A stretch of 64,000 bases of DNA. It comes from Holophaga foetida DSM 6591. Its GTDB lineage: Bacteria > Acidobacteriota > Holophagae > Holophagales > Holophagaceae. How positions within the stretch are numbered: position 1 is the stretch's first letter; every line of letters begins with the position of its first letter. Position numbers and translations under genes: made by a program. The notes below the pieces were generated by a model, which had not been told where the DNA came from, searched no databases, and saw only the letters and a program-made list of their open reading frames with translations. The DNA lies in the NCBI RefSeq assembly GCF_000242615.2, contig NZ_KI912268.1, forward strand, positions 2,075,477 to 2,139,476, given 5' to 3'. This document shows positions 54,827 through 63,401 of this stretch, piece by piece.

Positions 54827-56289
54827 AGAAGCGTGGATTTTCCCTGTTCACCAAGACACTCTTCTGGCTTTTCCTCAACCTGACCGTGCTGCCAGTGATC
54901 CTGCTGGTGACTTCGATCCTCTTCAACCACCAGATCATCCTCCATGACATCCTGGCCATCCAGGGCCATGCCCGGATGCGCAAAGCGTTCAGACTCGTCT
55001 GCGACGATCTGGCCGGAAGGCCGGAGGACCAGTGGAGTGACACCCTGATCCGGTACTCGAATAAATACAAGGTCGACCTGGTGATCATCTTCGGCGATGG
55101 CACATGCTACGCGTCCATGCCCTTCAGGCTTGACGAGTCGATCCTGAACAAGGTGCGCTACTCCATCGATCAGTACCACACCCTCCAGCACAGAGAATAC
55201 CTGGGCCAGCCGGTCCCGCTCCTGCCGGAGAACAATCCGCTCCATCCCCACCTGCTGATGCAGACCGGCAATCCCCCCCTCTTCTGGACAGGGGTGGTCA
55301 TCGAGATGCCCCATGGCCCCAAGAGCAAGATGAGCACGGCCATGATTTCGACCGTATCCGATTCGGTCACCGGGAACGGCTTCCTGCTGGAGCCCCTGCC
55401 CTGGGTGCTGATCCTCGTGGCCGTAGCCCTCATCTCAGTTGTCCTATGGCTGCCGCTCATCCATCGCATCACGCGGCCCCTGGGACGGATGACCCTGGCG
55501 ACCGAGCGGATCGCCCGGGGGGACTTCCGGGTCTCCCTGGAGGAGAACCGCGGAGACGAGATCGGCCGTCTGGCCAGGGCGATCAATCGCATGAGTGAAC
55601 AGCTGGCCCATCTCCTCAAGGGCCACAAGCGCTTCATGGGCGACGTAGCCCACGAGTTGGGTTCTCCCATCGGGCGGATCCAGTATGGCCTGGGGGCTCT
55701 CGAACAGCGTGTGGATGAGGGGAATCGGCAGCGGGTCCAGGAGATCATGGAAGAGGTTGATCACATGTCCGCACTGGTCCAGGAGCTCCTGTCCCTTTCG
55801 CGGGTGGAGATCGACAAGCGGTCCGTGGTGCTGGTCGCAGCAGAGCTCCTTCCCATGGTGGAGGCAGCGGTCAAACGCGAGTTCACCTCCTCTGTCCAGA
55901 TCCGGCTTGCGGTGGAGCGCGATCTTTGGGTGGTTGCCTGTCCCAACCTGCTGATCCGCGCGGTGTCGAACCTGATCCGCAACAGCGTCAAGTACGCCGG
56001 CAAGGACGGCCCCATTTCGATTTCCGCAAGCCTCCAGGGGGATAGCATCGGCCTCGAGGTGTGTGACTGCGGACCAGGGATTCCCGAGGAATACTTAAGC
56101 CAGCTCTTCGAGCCCTTCTTCCGGCCGGAGCCGTCGCGGGATCGGGACTCCGGAGGCGTCGGGCTGGGGCTTGCCATCGTCAAGACCTGCGTGGAGAGCT
56201 GTCGGGGAAGCGTGTCAGTCCGCAACCTGCAGCCCCACGGCTTCGCCGTCACCATCCAGCTTGTGAAGGCCCCCCGGCACACGGAATGA
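54823..56289 (+). CDS. CpxA-type membrane sensor histidine kinase
   Basis: 488 residues. TM1 near 13-33 and TM2 near 192-212 bracket a periplasmic sensor of about 155 residues. HAMP (LPLIHRITRPLGRMTLATE) follows, then the H-box GDVAHELGSPIGR near residues 272-284 and HATPase motifs NLIRNSVKYAG, DCGPGIP, and GVGLGLAIVK. It is translated with the response regulator. The stop is 6 bases before a truncated aldo/keto reductase reading frame. Confidence 0.92.
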   Translation: MKKRGFSLFTKTLFWLFLNLTVLPVILLVTSILFNHQIILHDILAIQGHARMRKAFRLVCDDLAGRPEDQWSDTLIRYSNKYKVDLVIIFGDGTCYASMPFRLDESILNKVRYSIDQYHTLQHREYLGQPVPLLPENNPLHPHLLMQTGNPPLFWTGVVIEMPHGPKSKMSTAMISTVSDSVTGNGFLLEPLPWVLILVAVALISVVLWLPLIHRITRPLGRMTLATERIARGDFRVSLEENRGDEIGRLARAINRMSEQLAHLLKGHKRFMGDVAHELGSPIGRIQYGLGALEQRVDEGNRQRVQEIMEEVDHMSALVQELLSLSRVEIDKRSVVLVAAELLPMVEAAVKREFTSSVQIRLAVERDLWVVACPNLLIRAVSNLIRNSVKYAGKDGPISISASLQGDSIGLEVCDCGPGIPEEYLSQLFEPFFRPEPSRDRDSGGVGLGLAIVKTCVESCRGSVSVRNLQPHGFAVTIQLVKAPRHTE

Positions 56290-56295
56290 GCCGAC

Positions 56296-57237
56296 ATGGG
56301 GCCACGGGAAATTCATCGCCGGGATAGGGTCAAGATTGCCACCAAGCTGCCTTCCTGGATGGTCCAGGCCGAAGCCGATGTGGAACGCCTGCTGGACGAG
56401 CAGTTGAAGAAACTGGACACCGACCACATCGACTTCTACCTGTTACATGCCCTGAACGAGGAGTGGTGGTCGAACCTCAAGCGTGCGGGTGCCTTGAAGA
56501 TCCTTGAGCGGGCCCAGGCAGACGGGCGCATCCGGCACTTCGGCTTCTCCTTCCACGACTCCCTGAGGGTCTTCAAGGAGATCATCGACAGCTACGACTG
56601 GGAGTTCTGCCAGATCCAGTACAACTTCCTGGATGAGGGCTTCCAGGCCGGGGCCGAGGGTCTGGAATACGCGGCCACGCGGCAGGTCGGCGTCATCGCC
56701 ATGGAGCCCCTGCGGGGCGGGACCCTGGCGGTGCCCCAGCCCGCGAAGATCCAGCAGATCTGGGCCAGGGCCGCCCGGCAGCGGCCCCCGGCGGACTGGG
56801 CCCTGCGGTGGGTCTGGAACCACCCCGCGATGATCACCGCCCTCTCCGGCATGAATGCCGAGAGCCAGCTGGCCGAGAACCTGGCGGCCGCAGACCTGGC
56901 CGAGACCGACGGATTCTCAGCCGAAGAGCTGGACCTCTTCCAGGAGGTGCGGAATTACTATGCCTCCCGTATGGTGGTTCCCTGCACCACCTGCGGTTAC
57001 TGCTCCCCCTGCCCCAAGGGCGTCGCCATTCCCATCACCTTCAGCGCCTACAACACCGGGAGCATGTTCGACACCTGGAAGAGTGCGGCCTGGAGCTATG
57101 ACACATTCACGGTGAAGGCGGGCCATGGCGCCGACCAGTGCACCCAGTGCGGGGCCTGCGAACCCCAGTGCCCCCAGGGGATCCCCATCATCGAAAAGCT
57201 GAAGGAGGCGCACCGGGCGCTGGCCCAGGCACTCTGA
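56296..57237 (+). pseudogene. 5'-truncated aldo/keto reductase with ferredoxin-like domain
   Basis: 313 codons, starting directly after the kinase stop. It resumes in the middle of the reductase barrel: RVKIATKLPSW and TDHIDFYLLHAL correspond to roughly residue 75 onward of related proteins. The catalytic Lys and His are present but the Asp/Tyr part of the tetrad is missing. The C-terminus has two Fe-S clusters (CTTCGYCSPCPKG; CTQCGACEPQCPQG). A deletion probably joined the kinase 3' end to this gene; it could be expressed but should lack activity. Confidence 0.72.
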
Positions 57238-57245
57238 AGTCCCCG

Positions 57246-57283
57246 GTGAGGAGGGGGCACCGAAGCAGGGGCTCCCTCCTCAC
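57246..57283 (+). terminator. Hairpin after the aldo/keto reductase remnant
   Basis: GTGAGGAGGG / CCCTCCTCAC, a 10-bp stem with an 18-base loop. It lies about 9 bases after the stop codon. The opposite-strand DUF362 gene ends at 57322, so it may act for both. The 3' flank is not T-rich. Confidence 0.5.
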
Positions 57284-57321
57284 CCAGGCTAGACCTTCCG
57301 CGTCGGGTTCGGAAAATGCGG

Positions 57322-58302
57322 TCAGACCTGGACGATCCGGTAGCGATCGTTGCCCATGCGCAACGCCTTCATGTAGCTGAGCTGGCGCAGCCCCTTGCGC
57401 GACTCGATGCGCTCCTTGAGGTCGTGCAGCTCAGCCTCCGGGAGCCTGTAAACCATATCGATGGAGGCTTGGTCCACAGCAAGAAGGTCGGTGGAGGCGA
57501 GGATGCCGAGATTGCGTGCCTTGACCGGAGCGGCGGCTACGCCCGCGCAGTCGCAATCGACCGACATGTTGCGCAGCACGTTGATGAAAACGATCCGCCT
57601 GCCGAAGTGGTCGACCGTGGCCTTGGCCGACTCGACCATGTTCTCCATGAACAGTTCTCCCATGAGCCACTTGGAATAATCCTCGTGGTCAGGTGCCGCA
57701 TGCACCATCTTCTTGCCGATGGGGCCATCCGCGCAGCCGATGGCAATGTTCTTCATGGAGCCGCCGAAGCCCCCCATGGCGTGGCCCTTGAAGTGGGTGA
57801 GCACCACCATGGCGTCGTAGTTGAGCATGTGCTTACCCACGGACATTTCCGTGAAGTGCCTGCCGCCCTTGACCGGAATCATCACGGCACCGTCCTCGTC
57901 CATGATGTCCACGGGGCAGAAGTCCCAGCCATTGGTTTTGAGCGTCTTCCGGTGATCCTCGGTGGTGTAGCGGGCTCCCTTGTACAGGGTGTTGGTCTCG
58001 ACCAGGGCACTGTTGGGAATGCTCTGCTGAAGGGCCTTGACCATGTCGCGCGGCAGGATGTTCGGGCCGTTCGGTTCGCCGGTGTGCAGTTTGATGGCCA
58101 CCTTGCCGCCGATCTCCCCGCTGATCTTCTGATAGACCTTCAGCAGTCCCGCAGGACTGATGTCCTCGGTGAAATAGACCCTCGCTTTCACGGGCTCCGC
58201 CGCGGCGGCCCGGCCGAATCCACCCAGCTCAGCAGCGGCCACTGCACCGGCTGTCGCCACTCCAACCTCCAGGAAAGTGCGACGGGAAATGTGCCTGCTC
58301 AT
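57322..58302 (-). CDS. Tat-exported DUF362 protein
   Basis: 326 residues. The N-terminus SRRTFLEVGVATAGAVAAAE is a twin-arginine signal, so the protein is exported folded. The DUF362 region includes IKLHTGEPNGPN near residues 69-80 and THFKGHAMGGFGGSMKNIAI near 172-191. Family members often accompany Fe-S proteins; their activity is unknown, and this one lacks ferredoxin cysteines except scattered ones (CDCAG near residue 256). It is a lone gene on the minus strand downstream of larC. Confidence 0.83.
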   Translation of the reverse strand: MSRHISRRTFLEVGVATAGAVAAAELGGFGRAAAAEPVKARVYFTEDISPAGLLKVYQKISGEIGGKVAIKLHTGEPNGPNILPRDMVKALQQSIPNSALVETNTLYKGARYTTEDHRKTLKTNGWDFCPVDIMDEDGAVMIPVKGGRHFTEMSVGKHMLNYDAMVVLTHFKGHAMGGFGGSMKNIAIGCADGPIGKKMVHAAPDHEDYSKWLMGELFMENMVESAKATVDHFGRRIVFINVLRNMSVDCDCAGVAAAPVKARNLGILASTDLLAVDQASIDMVYRLPEAELHDLKERIESRKGLRQLSYMKALRMGNDRYRIVQV

Positions 58303-58493
58303 GAAAAACCTCCCTTGTCTTCACGTGGATCTGCCCATGGTTTTCAAAGGCAGCCGATCAGTCTCAACCGTGTAGAAAACGCGATGGCTAGTGTGGTTTC
58401 CCCCCAAGGAGGTGGTCCCAGATTCATGGCCACCACACGGGCTCTGGCCGTCAGATCCGGAGTCGCTGCTCCACACCTCGGCAACCATCGACA

Positions 58494-59669
58494 TCACCCC
58501 CTGGCGTCCAGGAAGGCGGCCAAGGCCGCTTCCTGGACGTGGGCCAGGCTTGCGCCGCTGGCCAGGGCCGCCGCCCGGCAGTCCTCGTATTCCGGCTTGA
58601 CCCGCTGCTTGCCCTCCAAGTGGGCAACCTTGCAGCGGACCGTCCCGTAGGGCGTCTCCACCGGTATCTGCTCCCGAGGCAGTAATGTCCGCTCCAGAAT
58701 CCGGTGGCGCACCCCCAGGCTGCTGGTCTCCCGGAGGATGGACCCGGCGAAGCGCTCCATGGCCTCGGACGGACAGAGAAGGCTCAGGGTGTGCCCCGGA
58801 CGCCCCTTCTTCATCAGAATAGGGGTGAGCCAGACATCCAGGGCCCCCTCGCCCAGGAGGCGCTCGGTGGCGAAGGCCAGGGCCTCCGGTGTCATGTCGT
58901 CGAGGTTGGTCTCCAGGAGGGCCACCTGGTCGCTCCCGGCATCCGGGGTCTCCAGCAGGATCGCCCGAAGCACATTGGGCCAGGGCAGTTCAGCCTTGCC
59001 AAGGCCATAACCGCTGCGGAGCAGCGTGGCCTCAGGAAGCTCGCCGAAGCCGTCGGTCATGGTGCGGGCGATGGCCAGGCCCGTGGGGGTCGCCAGCTCC
59101 CGCATCACGGGCTGGGGCGGCCGGGTGATGGGCACACCCTCCGCCAGGGCCAGGGTGGCCGGAGCGGGCAGAGGGATCCGGCCATGGCGGCAGCGCACCC
59201 AGCCCCGGGTCATGGGGATGGATGAGGCCAGCACCCGGTCCGGGGCGAGCAGGTGGATGGCCAGGGCGGCCCCCACGATATCCAGGATGGCGTCCCCGGC
59301 CCCCACCTCGTGGAAGTGGATGGTCTCCACCGGCACCCCATGGACCCGGGACTCGGCCTCGGCCAGGAGCCGGAAGGCGGCCAGGGACTTCTGAACCACC
59401 GGTTCCGGCAGCCGGGCAGCCAGGATGAGGGCCTCGATCTCGGCCAGGTGCCGCTCAGGCTCCACGAGGTCGGGTCGGGGGGTGGGGCGGTAGGCCGTGC
59501 CCGCCAGGACCCCCTTCCGGGCCTTGGACCATGCGGGGTCCCAGCCATCCAGCCCCAGGGAAGCCAGGCCCGCCCGGAAGGCCTCGGTGTCCAGACCCAG
59601 ATCCAGGAGGGCCCCCACCGTCATGTCCCCACTGATGCCTGAGACGCAATCCAGGTAGAGCAGTTTCAT
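58494..59669 (-). CDS. larC: Pyridinium-3,5-bisthiocarboxylate mononucleotide nickel chelatase LarC
   Basis: 391 residues. It starts LLYLDCVSGISGDM, the LarC start, and contains HFHEVGAGDAILDIVG and ETNLDDMTPEAL. LarC inserts nickel, using CTP, into the pincer cofactor of lactate racemase-type enzymes. In some bacteria larC needs a programmed frameshift to join two halves; here it is one open frame. It overlaps the end of larB by 4 bases. Order larE-larB-larC. Confidence 0.94.
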   Translation of the reverse strand: MKLLYLDCVSGISGDMTVGALLDLGLDTEAFRAGLASLGLDGWDPAWSKARKGVLAGTAYRPTPRPDLVEPERHLAEIEALILAARLPEPVVQKSLAAFRLLAEAESRVHGVPVETIHFHEVGAGDAILDIVGAALAIHLLAPDRVLASSIPMTRGWVRCRHGRIPLPAPATLALAEGVPITRPPQPVMRELATPTGLAIARTMTDGFGELPEATLLRSGYGLGKAELPWPNVLRAILLETPDAGSDQVALLETNLDDMTPEALAFATERLLGEGALDVWLTPILMKKGRPGHTLSLLCPSEAMERFAGSILRETSSLGVRHRILERTLLPREQIPVETPYGTVRCKVAHLEGKQRVKPEYEDCRAAALASGASLAHVQEAALAAFLDARG

Positions 59670-60418
59670 GCGGGCCTCCGGTTGATGAGGGAGGCCAGGG
59701 CGGCGGCACCGTAGCCGTTGTCGATATTTACAACCCCCACGCCCGAGGCGCAGCTATTGAGCATGGCCAGCAGGGCCGCCACGCCGCCGAAGCTGGCGCC
59801 GTAGCCGACGCTGGTGGGTACGGCGACCACCGGGCAGGGCACCAGGCCCGCCACCACGCTGGGCAGGGCCCCCTCCATGCCCGCCACCGCGATGATTACG
59901 CTGGCCCGCTCCAGCTGCTCCCGGTGGGCCAGGAGACGATGGATGCCCGCCACACCTACATCGAAAAGCCGCTCCACGCGGTTCCCGAGGAACTCGGCGG
60001 TGAGGGCGGCCTCCTCCGCCACCGGAATGTCCGAGGTACCGGCGGTGACCACGGCGATCACCCCGGGAGCGGGCTCCTGGGGGGATCGCCGCACCTGGAT
60101 GATCTTCGCCTCGGGGTGCCAGGTGGCGTCGGGGGCCACCTGGGCCACGGCCTCATAGGCCTCCCGGGAGGCCCGGGTGCCCAGCACGTTGTCCAGGTGC
60201 CCCAGCATTTTCTGGAAGATCCCCTGGGTCTGCTCCGGAGTCTTGCCCTGGCAGAAGATCACCTCGGCCTGGCCCCGCCGGAGCCCGCGGTGCATATCGA
60301 GTTTGGCGTAGCCCAGGTCGGCGAAGGGCAGCTCCCGGAGCCCCTCCAGGGCCGCCTCCTCGGACAGACGTCCCTCCCGGACCTCTCGCAGCAGCTGGCG
60401 CAGTTTCTCTTCTTCCAT
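59666..60418 (-). CDS. larB: Pyridinium-3,5-biscarboxylic acid mononucleotide synthase LarB
   Basis: 250 residues. LarB carboxylates and hydrolyses nicotinic acid adenine dinucleotide, the first step of nickel-pincer synthesis. The C-terminal half is PurE-like: VTAGTSDIPVAEEA near residues 125-138, and VPTSVGYGASFGG near 199-211. It starts 10 bases after the larE stop and overlaps larC. The start is ATG at 60418. Confidence 0.94.
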   Translation of the reverse strand: MEEEKLRQLLREVREGRLSEEAALEGLRELPFADLGYAKLDMHRGLRRGQAEVIFCQGKTPEQTQGIFQKMLGHLDNVLGTRASREAYEAVAQVAPDATWHPEAKIIQVRRSPQEPAPGVIAVVTAGTSDIPVAEEAALTAEFLGNRVERLFDVGVAGIHRLLAHREQLERASVIIAVAGMEGALPSVVAGLVPCPVVAVPTSVGYGASFGGVAALLAMLNSCASGVGVVNIDNGYGAAALASLINRRPA

Positions 60419-60428
60419 GCGGGACCTC

Positions 60429-61214
60429 TCAGGCGTTCATGCTGCCCATGCGGTAGCCCGCCAGGTCGAGGACGACCTGGCGGAACCCCAGGGCCTTCAG
60501 GGCTTCATCCATGTGGGGACGATCGGCCATCAGCCGTTCCATCTCTCCGGGCAGCAGCTCCAGCCGAGCCATGTCCCCGTGACAGCGCACCCGGCACTGG
60601 GAGAAGCCTTCGGCGCGGAGCAACTCTTCGGCGGCGTCGACCCGGGCCAGCAGCTCGGGCGTCAGTCGCTGTCCCGTGGGGAAGCGGGTGGCCAGGCAGG
60701 CGAGGGAGGGACGGTCCCAACCGGGGATGCCCATCTCCCGGGACAGTTCCCGGATGACGGCCTTGCGGAGTCCGAAACGGGCCAGGGGGCTCTCGACCCC
60801 CAGCTCCGCCAGGGCCTTGAGGCCGGGACGGTAGTCGCCCAGATCATCGGCGTTGGTGCCATCCATCAGCACATCGCAGCCCTCCTCCCGGCTGGCGGCC
60901 AGGATGTTCTGGAACACGAAGCGCTTGCAATGGTAGCAGCGGTCCGGCGGGTTGGTGTCGAAGCCGGGGATCACCGAAGCGTCCACCTCCAGGATCCGGT
61001 GCGGCACCCCGCACCGGGCCAGGGTGGCCAGGCCCTCGGCCTTCTCCCGACCCGGGAGGGCAGCCGAAACCACCATGAAGGCCCGGACCCGGTCCGGCCC
61101 CAGGGTGCGGCTGGCGCAGCTTAGGAGGAATGCACTGTCCACGCCGCCGGAGAACGCAATGCCGACCCGGTTGAAGGGCTGAAGCCAGGACCTTAACGCT
61201 TCCAATCTATTCAA
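60429..61214 (-). CDS. larE: Sulfur transferase LarE (pincer cofactor synthesis)
   Basis: 261 residues. The PP-loop SGGVDSAF near residues 22-29 activates the substrate with ATP. Cysteines are seen in DRCYHCKRF (near 91) and SLACLATRF (near 170). LarE is either a sacrificial single-Cys enzyme or an Fe-S type; the sequence alone does not tell me which. It heads a three-gene operon. The usual target protein LarA is not in the window. Confidence 0.93.
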   Translation of the reverse strand: MNRLEALRSWLQPFNRVGIAFSGGVDSAFLLSCASRTLGPDRVRAFMVVSAALPGREKAEGLATLARCGVPHRILEVDASVIPGFDTNPPDRCYHCKRFVFQNILAASREEGCDVLMDGTNADDLGDYRPGLKALAELGVESPLARFGLRKAVIRELSREMGIPGWDRPSLACLATRFPTGQRLTPELLARVDAAEELLRAEGFSQCRVRCHGDMARLELLPGEMERLMADRPHMDEALKALGFRQVVLDLAGYRMGSMNA

Positions 61215-61809
61215 CGTGACCTCCGGGGCCGCGATGCCTCAAACGGGGGAGCCAGGGGCTGGTTCCCCAGCATACGCCGCAGCCGGCCACCCAGCCCTTC
61301 GGCTTTCTGGAGTTTCCGCTTGGTATGGACATGGTCATCGATTCCGTTTCCAGGCTACGTCCCCATCCGAACCAGCAGTATCCCGATCCTGCGAATTTGT
61401 TGCCTGATCCTCTCGTCTCCTGGTGGTTTGATACCTGGGCTTTGATGCATTATGTGTGTAAGTTGTTGCAGATTAGGTCTTATGTGCTTGTGGGCCGCTC
61501 TGTCCGACCCGGGTTGACTCCATTTGCCTGGGGCCCTGACCCTGGGTCTGGTGAGGGATGGGTGACCCTTCGTTCGCCCGATGGCACGAAGGCAAGTCGG
61601 ATCAGGCAAGAATTCGGCAGGATCGTTCTACCGCTGCCTGTGTGCCTGTCCTGAAAATACAGTTGCAAGCTTGGCTCCGCACGGGTGGAGCGGGAACCAA
61701 GGTGAGGAAAAGCCTCGGCGCACGTCCTGCCACCCCAATCATTCCTCAGTGCCCATGGCCGCCCGTTGTGCGACCACTGGCCTGTCTTTTCCGACTCAAG
61801 GGGTTCCCC
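61215..61809. other. Long intergenic region before an exported hydrolase
   Basis: 595 bases. It must hold the divergent larE and hydrolase promoters. Short open frames exist but none has a convincing ribosome-binding site or family match. No tRNA or RNA fold is recognised. Confidence 0.5.
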
Positions 61810-62832
61810 ATGAACAAAGCCCTCACATCCCTGGCGCTGGGCGCCTCGATTTCCGCGGCCAGCCTGCTTTCAGCCGGTGACACGGCGGCCTGGGACAAGA
61901 CCTTCACCCTCAGCCCCAAGGTCATCCACGAGAAGGTGTCCTATCCCAATCGGTACGGCATCACGGTCTCTGCAGACCTCTACCTCCCCAAGGACCGGGA
62001 TGCGTCCAAAAAGCTTCCCGCGATCGTTGTGGGAACTCCGTACGGAGGCGTGAAGGAGCAGGGGGCCGGCATCTATGCCCAGACCATGGCCGAGCGAGGA
62101 TTCGTAGCCATTGCGTTCGACGAGTCCTTCAACGGGGAGAGCACCGGCACGCCGCGGCATGTCTCGTCTCCGGAGATATTTGTCGAGGACTTCAGCGCCG
62201 GGGTGGATTTCCTGGGCACACGTCCATTCGTCGACCGTGGGCGGATCGGTGCCATCGGCATCTGCGGCAGCGGCGGGTTCGCCCTGACCGCCGCCCAGGT
62301 GGACCACCGGATCAAGGCGGTGGCCACCGCCAGCATGTACGACATGAGCCGGGTCATCCGGAACGGATGGAAGGACAGCATGAGTGACAAGGAGCGCAGC
62401 CAGGCCCTGGATGCCCTGGGGGAGCAGCGCTGGGCCGACTTTGAAGCCCGGTCGCCGAAGCTGAATCCGACCTTCCCCAAGGAAATACCCGAATCGGGAC
62501 CAGACCCCATCACCCGGGAGTTCTTCGATTACTACGTGGCCCCCCGGGGGCACCACCCGAGATCCATCGGCGCCTTCACGCTGACGAGCGCCATGTCGTT
62601 CATGAACTTCTCCATGATGAGCCACCTGGAGACGATCTCTCCGAGGCCCATCCTCTTCATCATCGGGGAGCACGCCCATTCCCGGTATTTCAGCGAAGAT
62701 GCCTTCAAGAAGGCCGCAGAGCCCAAAGAACTCTATGTCGTGCCCGGAGCCAGGCATATCGATCTGTATGACCGGGCCGATATGATCCCGTTCGACAAGC
62801 TGACGGAATTCTTTGTTAAATACCTCCGCTGA
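61810..62832 (+). CDS. Exported alpha/beta hydrolase (YcjY/UilS-like)
   Basis: 340 residues from the ATG at 61810, behind AAGGGG; the frame is open earlier but not similar to hydrolases. A signal peptide of about 27 residues (LTSLALGASISAASLLSAG) is followed by KVSYPNRYGITVSADLYLPKD, typical of the X-Pro/YcjY-type alpha/beta hydrolases. The nucleophile elbow is GICGSGGF (Ser near residue 155), an acid in the FIIGEHAH region, and the His is in PGARHIDLYD. It probably acts in the periplasm. A perfect terminator hairpin follows. Confidence 0.87.
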   Translation: MNKALTSLALGASISAASLLSAGDTAAWDKTFTLSPKVIHEKVSYPNRYGITVSADLYLPKDRDASKKLPAIVVGTPYGGVKEQGAGIYAQTMAERGFVAIAFDESFNGESTGTPRHVSSPEIFVEDFSAGVDFLGTRPFVDRGRIGAIGICGSGGFALTAAQVDHRIKAVATASMYDMSRVIRNGWKDSMSDKERSQALDALGEQRWADFEARSPKLNPTFPKEIPESGPDPITREFFDYYVAPRGHHPRSIGAFTLTSAMSFMNFSMMSHLETISPRPILFIIGEHAHSRYFSEDAFKKAAEPKELYVVPGARHIDLYDRADMIPFDKLTEFFVKYLR

Positions 62833-62865
62833 GAGTTTCATAGGCGGATCCTACGAAACCTTTGC

Positions 62866-62889
62866 ACAGGGCCACGACCGTGGCCCTGT
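62866..62889 (+). terminator. Intrinsic terminator after the exported hydrolase
   Basis: ACAGGGCCACG-AC-CGTGGCCCTGT, an 11-bp perfect stem with a 2-base loop, followed by TTCATTTTC. It lies 34 bases after the stop codon. Strong. Confidence 0.85.
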
Positions 62890-63350
62890 TTCATTTTCGG
62901 CCAGATGCATGGTCGACTCCGGACTCTCCTCACCGCGAAGGGAGGGTGGAGGCGTTCCCCATCCAGGGCAGGACGGGTGCACAAGCGCCTGACTTTTCCT
63001 GACGATCCAGGGCATCCGCCGGACCGGCATCCTGCACTGCGGCCTCGCGATCAAGACCCATCGCAAAAGCATGATTGGCCGCTGCCTGATTTCAGATGCT
63101 TTTGGTTGGTATTGCATCAATGATTTTTAGAACGTTATTTATGGTAATTCTCAAATATGATGTATCGCGCCCCGATTGCCAAATAAGACAATACAAAATG
63201 CCGAATACGGCAAATATAATAATATAAATAATTAAAGTAGTACAATAATAGAATTTAGAAATGGCACAAGTCTGGCCATTCAGACTCTTGATGAACTATG
63301 TCCATAAGGTTCATTTTTCTAGTAGGCAGCAAATGTCGGTGTAGTGAACC

Positions 63351-63370
63351 TTGTAAAGCAATTTTAACAA
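63351..63370. promoter_or_regulatory. Rex-like inverted repeat upstream of the hydrogenase
   Basis: TTGTAAAGCAATTTTAACAA has TTGT at one end and ACAA at the other, with AA/TT inside. This resembles the redox repressor Rex site (TTGT...ACAA) but is 20 rather than 18 bases and imperfect. It lies 31 bases before the ATG. NADH-responsive control of a hydrogenase would make sense; the match is weak. Confidence 0.3.
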
Positions 63371-63401
63371 TTTAATATTGTGTCAATTTTAATGGAATTA
63401 T

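Larger units (their letters stand above)
62833..63401. other. AT-rich intergenic region upstream of the [FeFe]-hydrogenase
   Basis: 569 bases. After the terminator, 62890-63120 is GC-rich without a recognised gene, and 63120-63401 is strikingly AT-rich. It should contain the hydrogenase promoter and the Rex-like site at 63351-63370. A small GCCG-AATA-CGGC hairpin lies near 63200. Confidence 0.6.

Noticed and set aside
61325..61654. Small open frame on the plus strand upstream of the exported hydrolase
   Set aside because: No ribosome-binding site, no recognised family, and it lies in a likely regulatory region.
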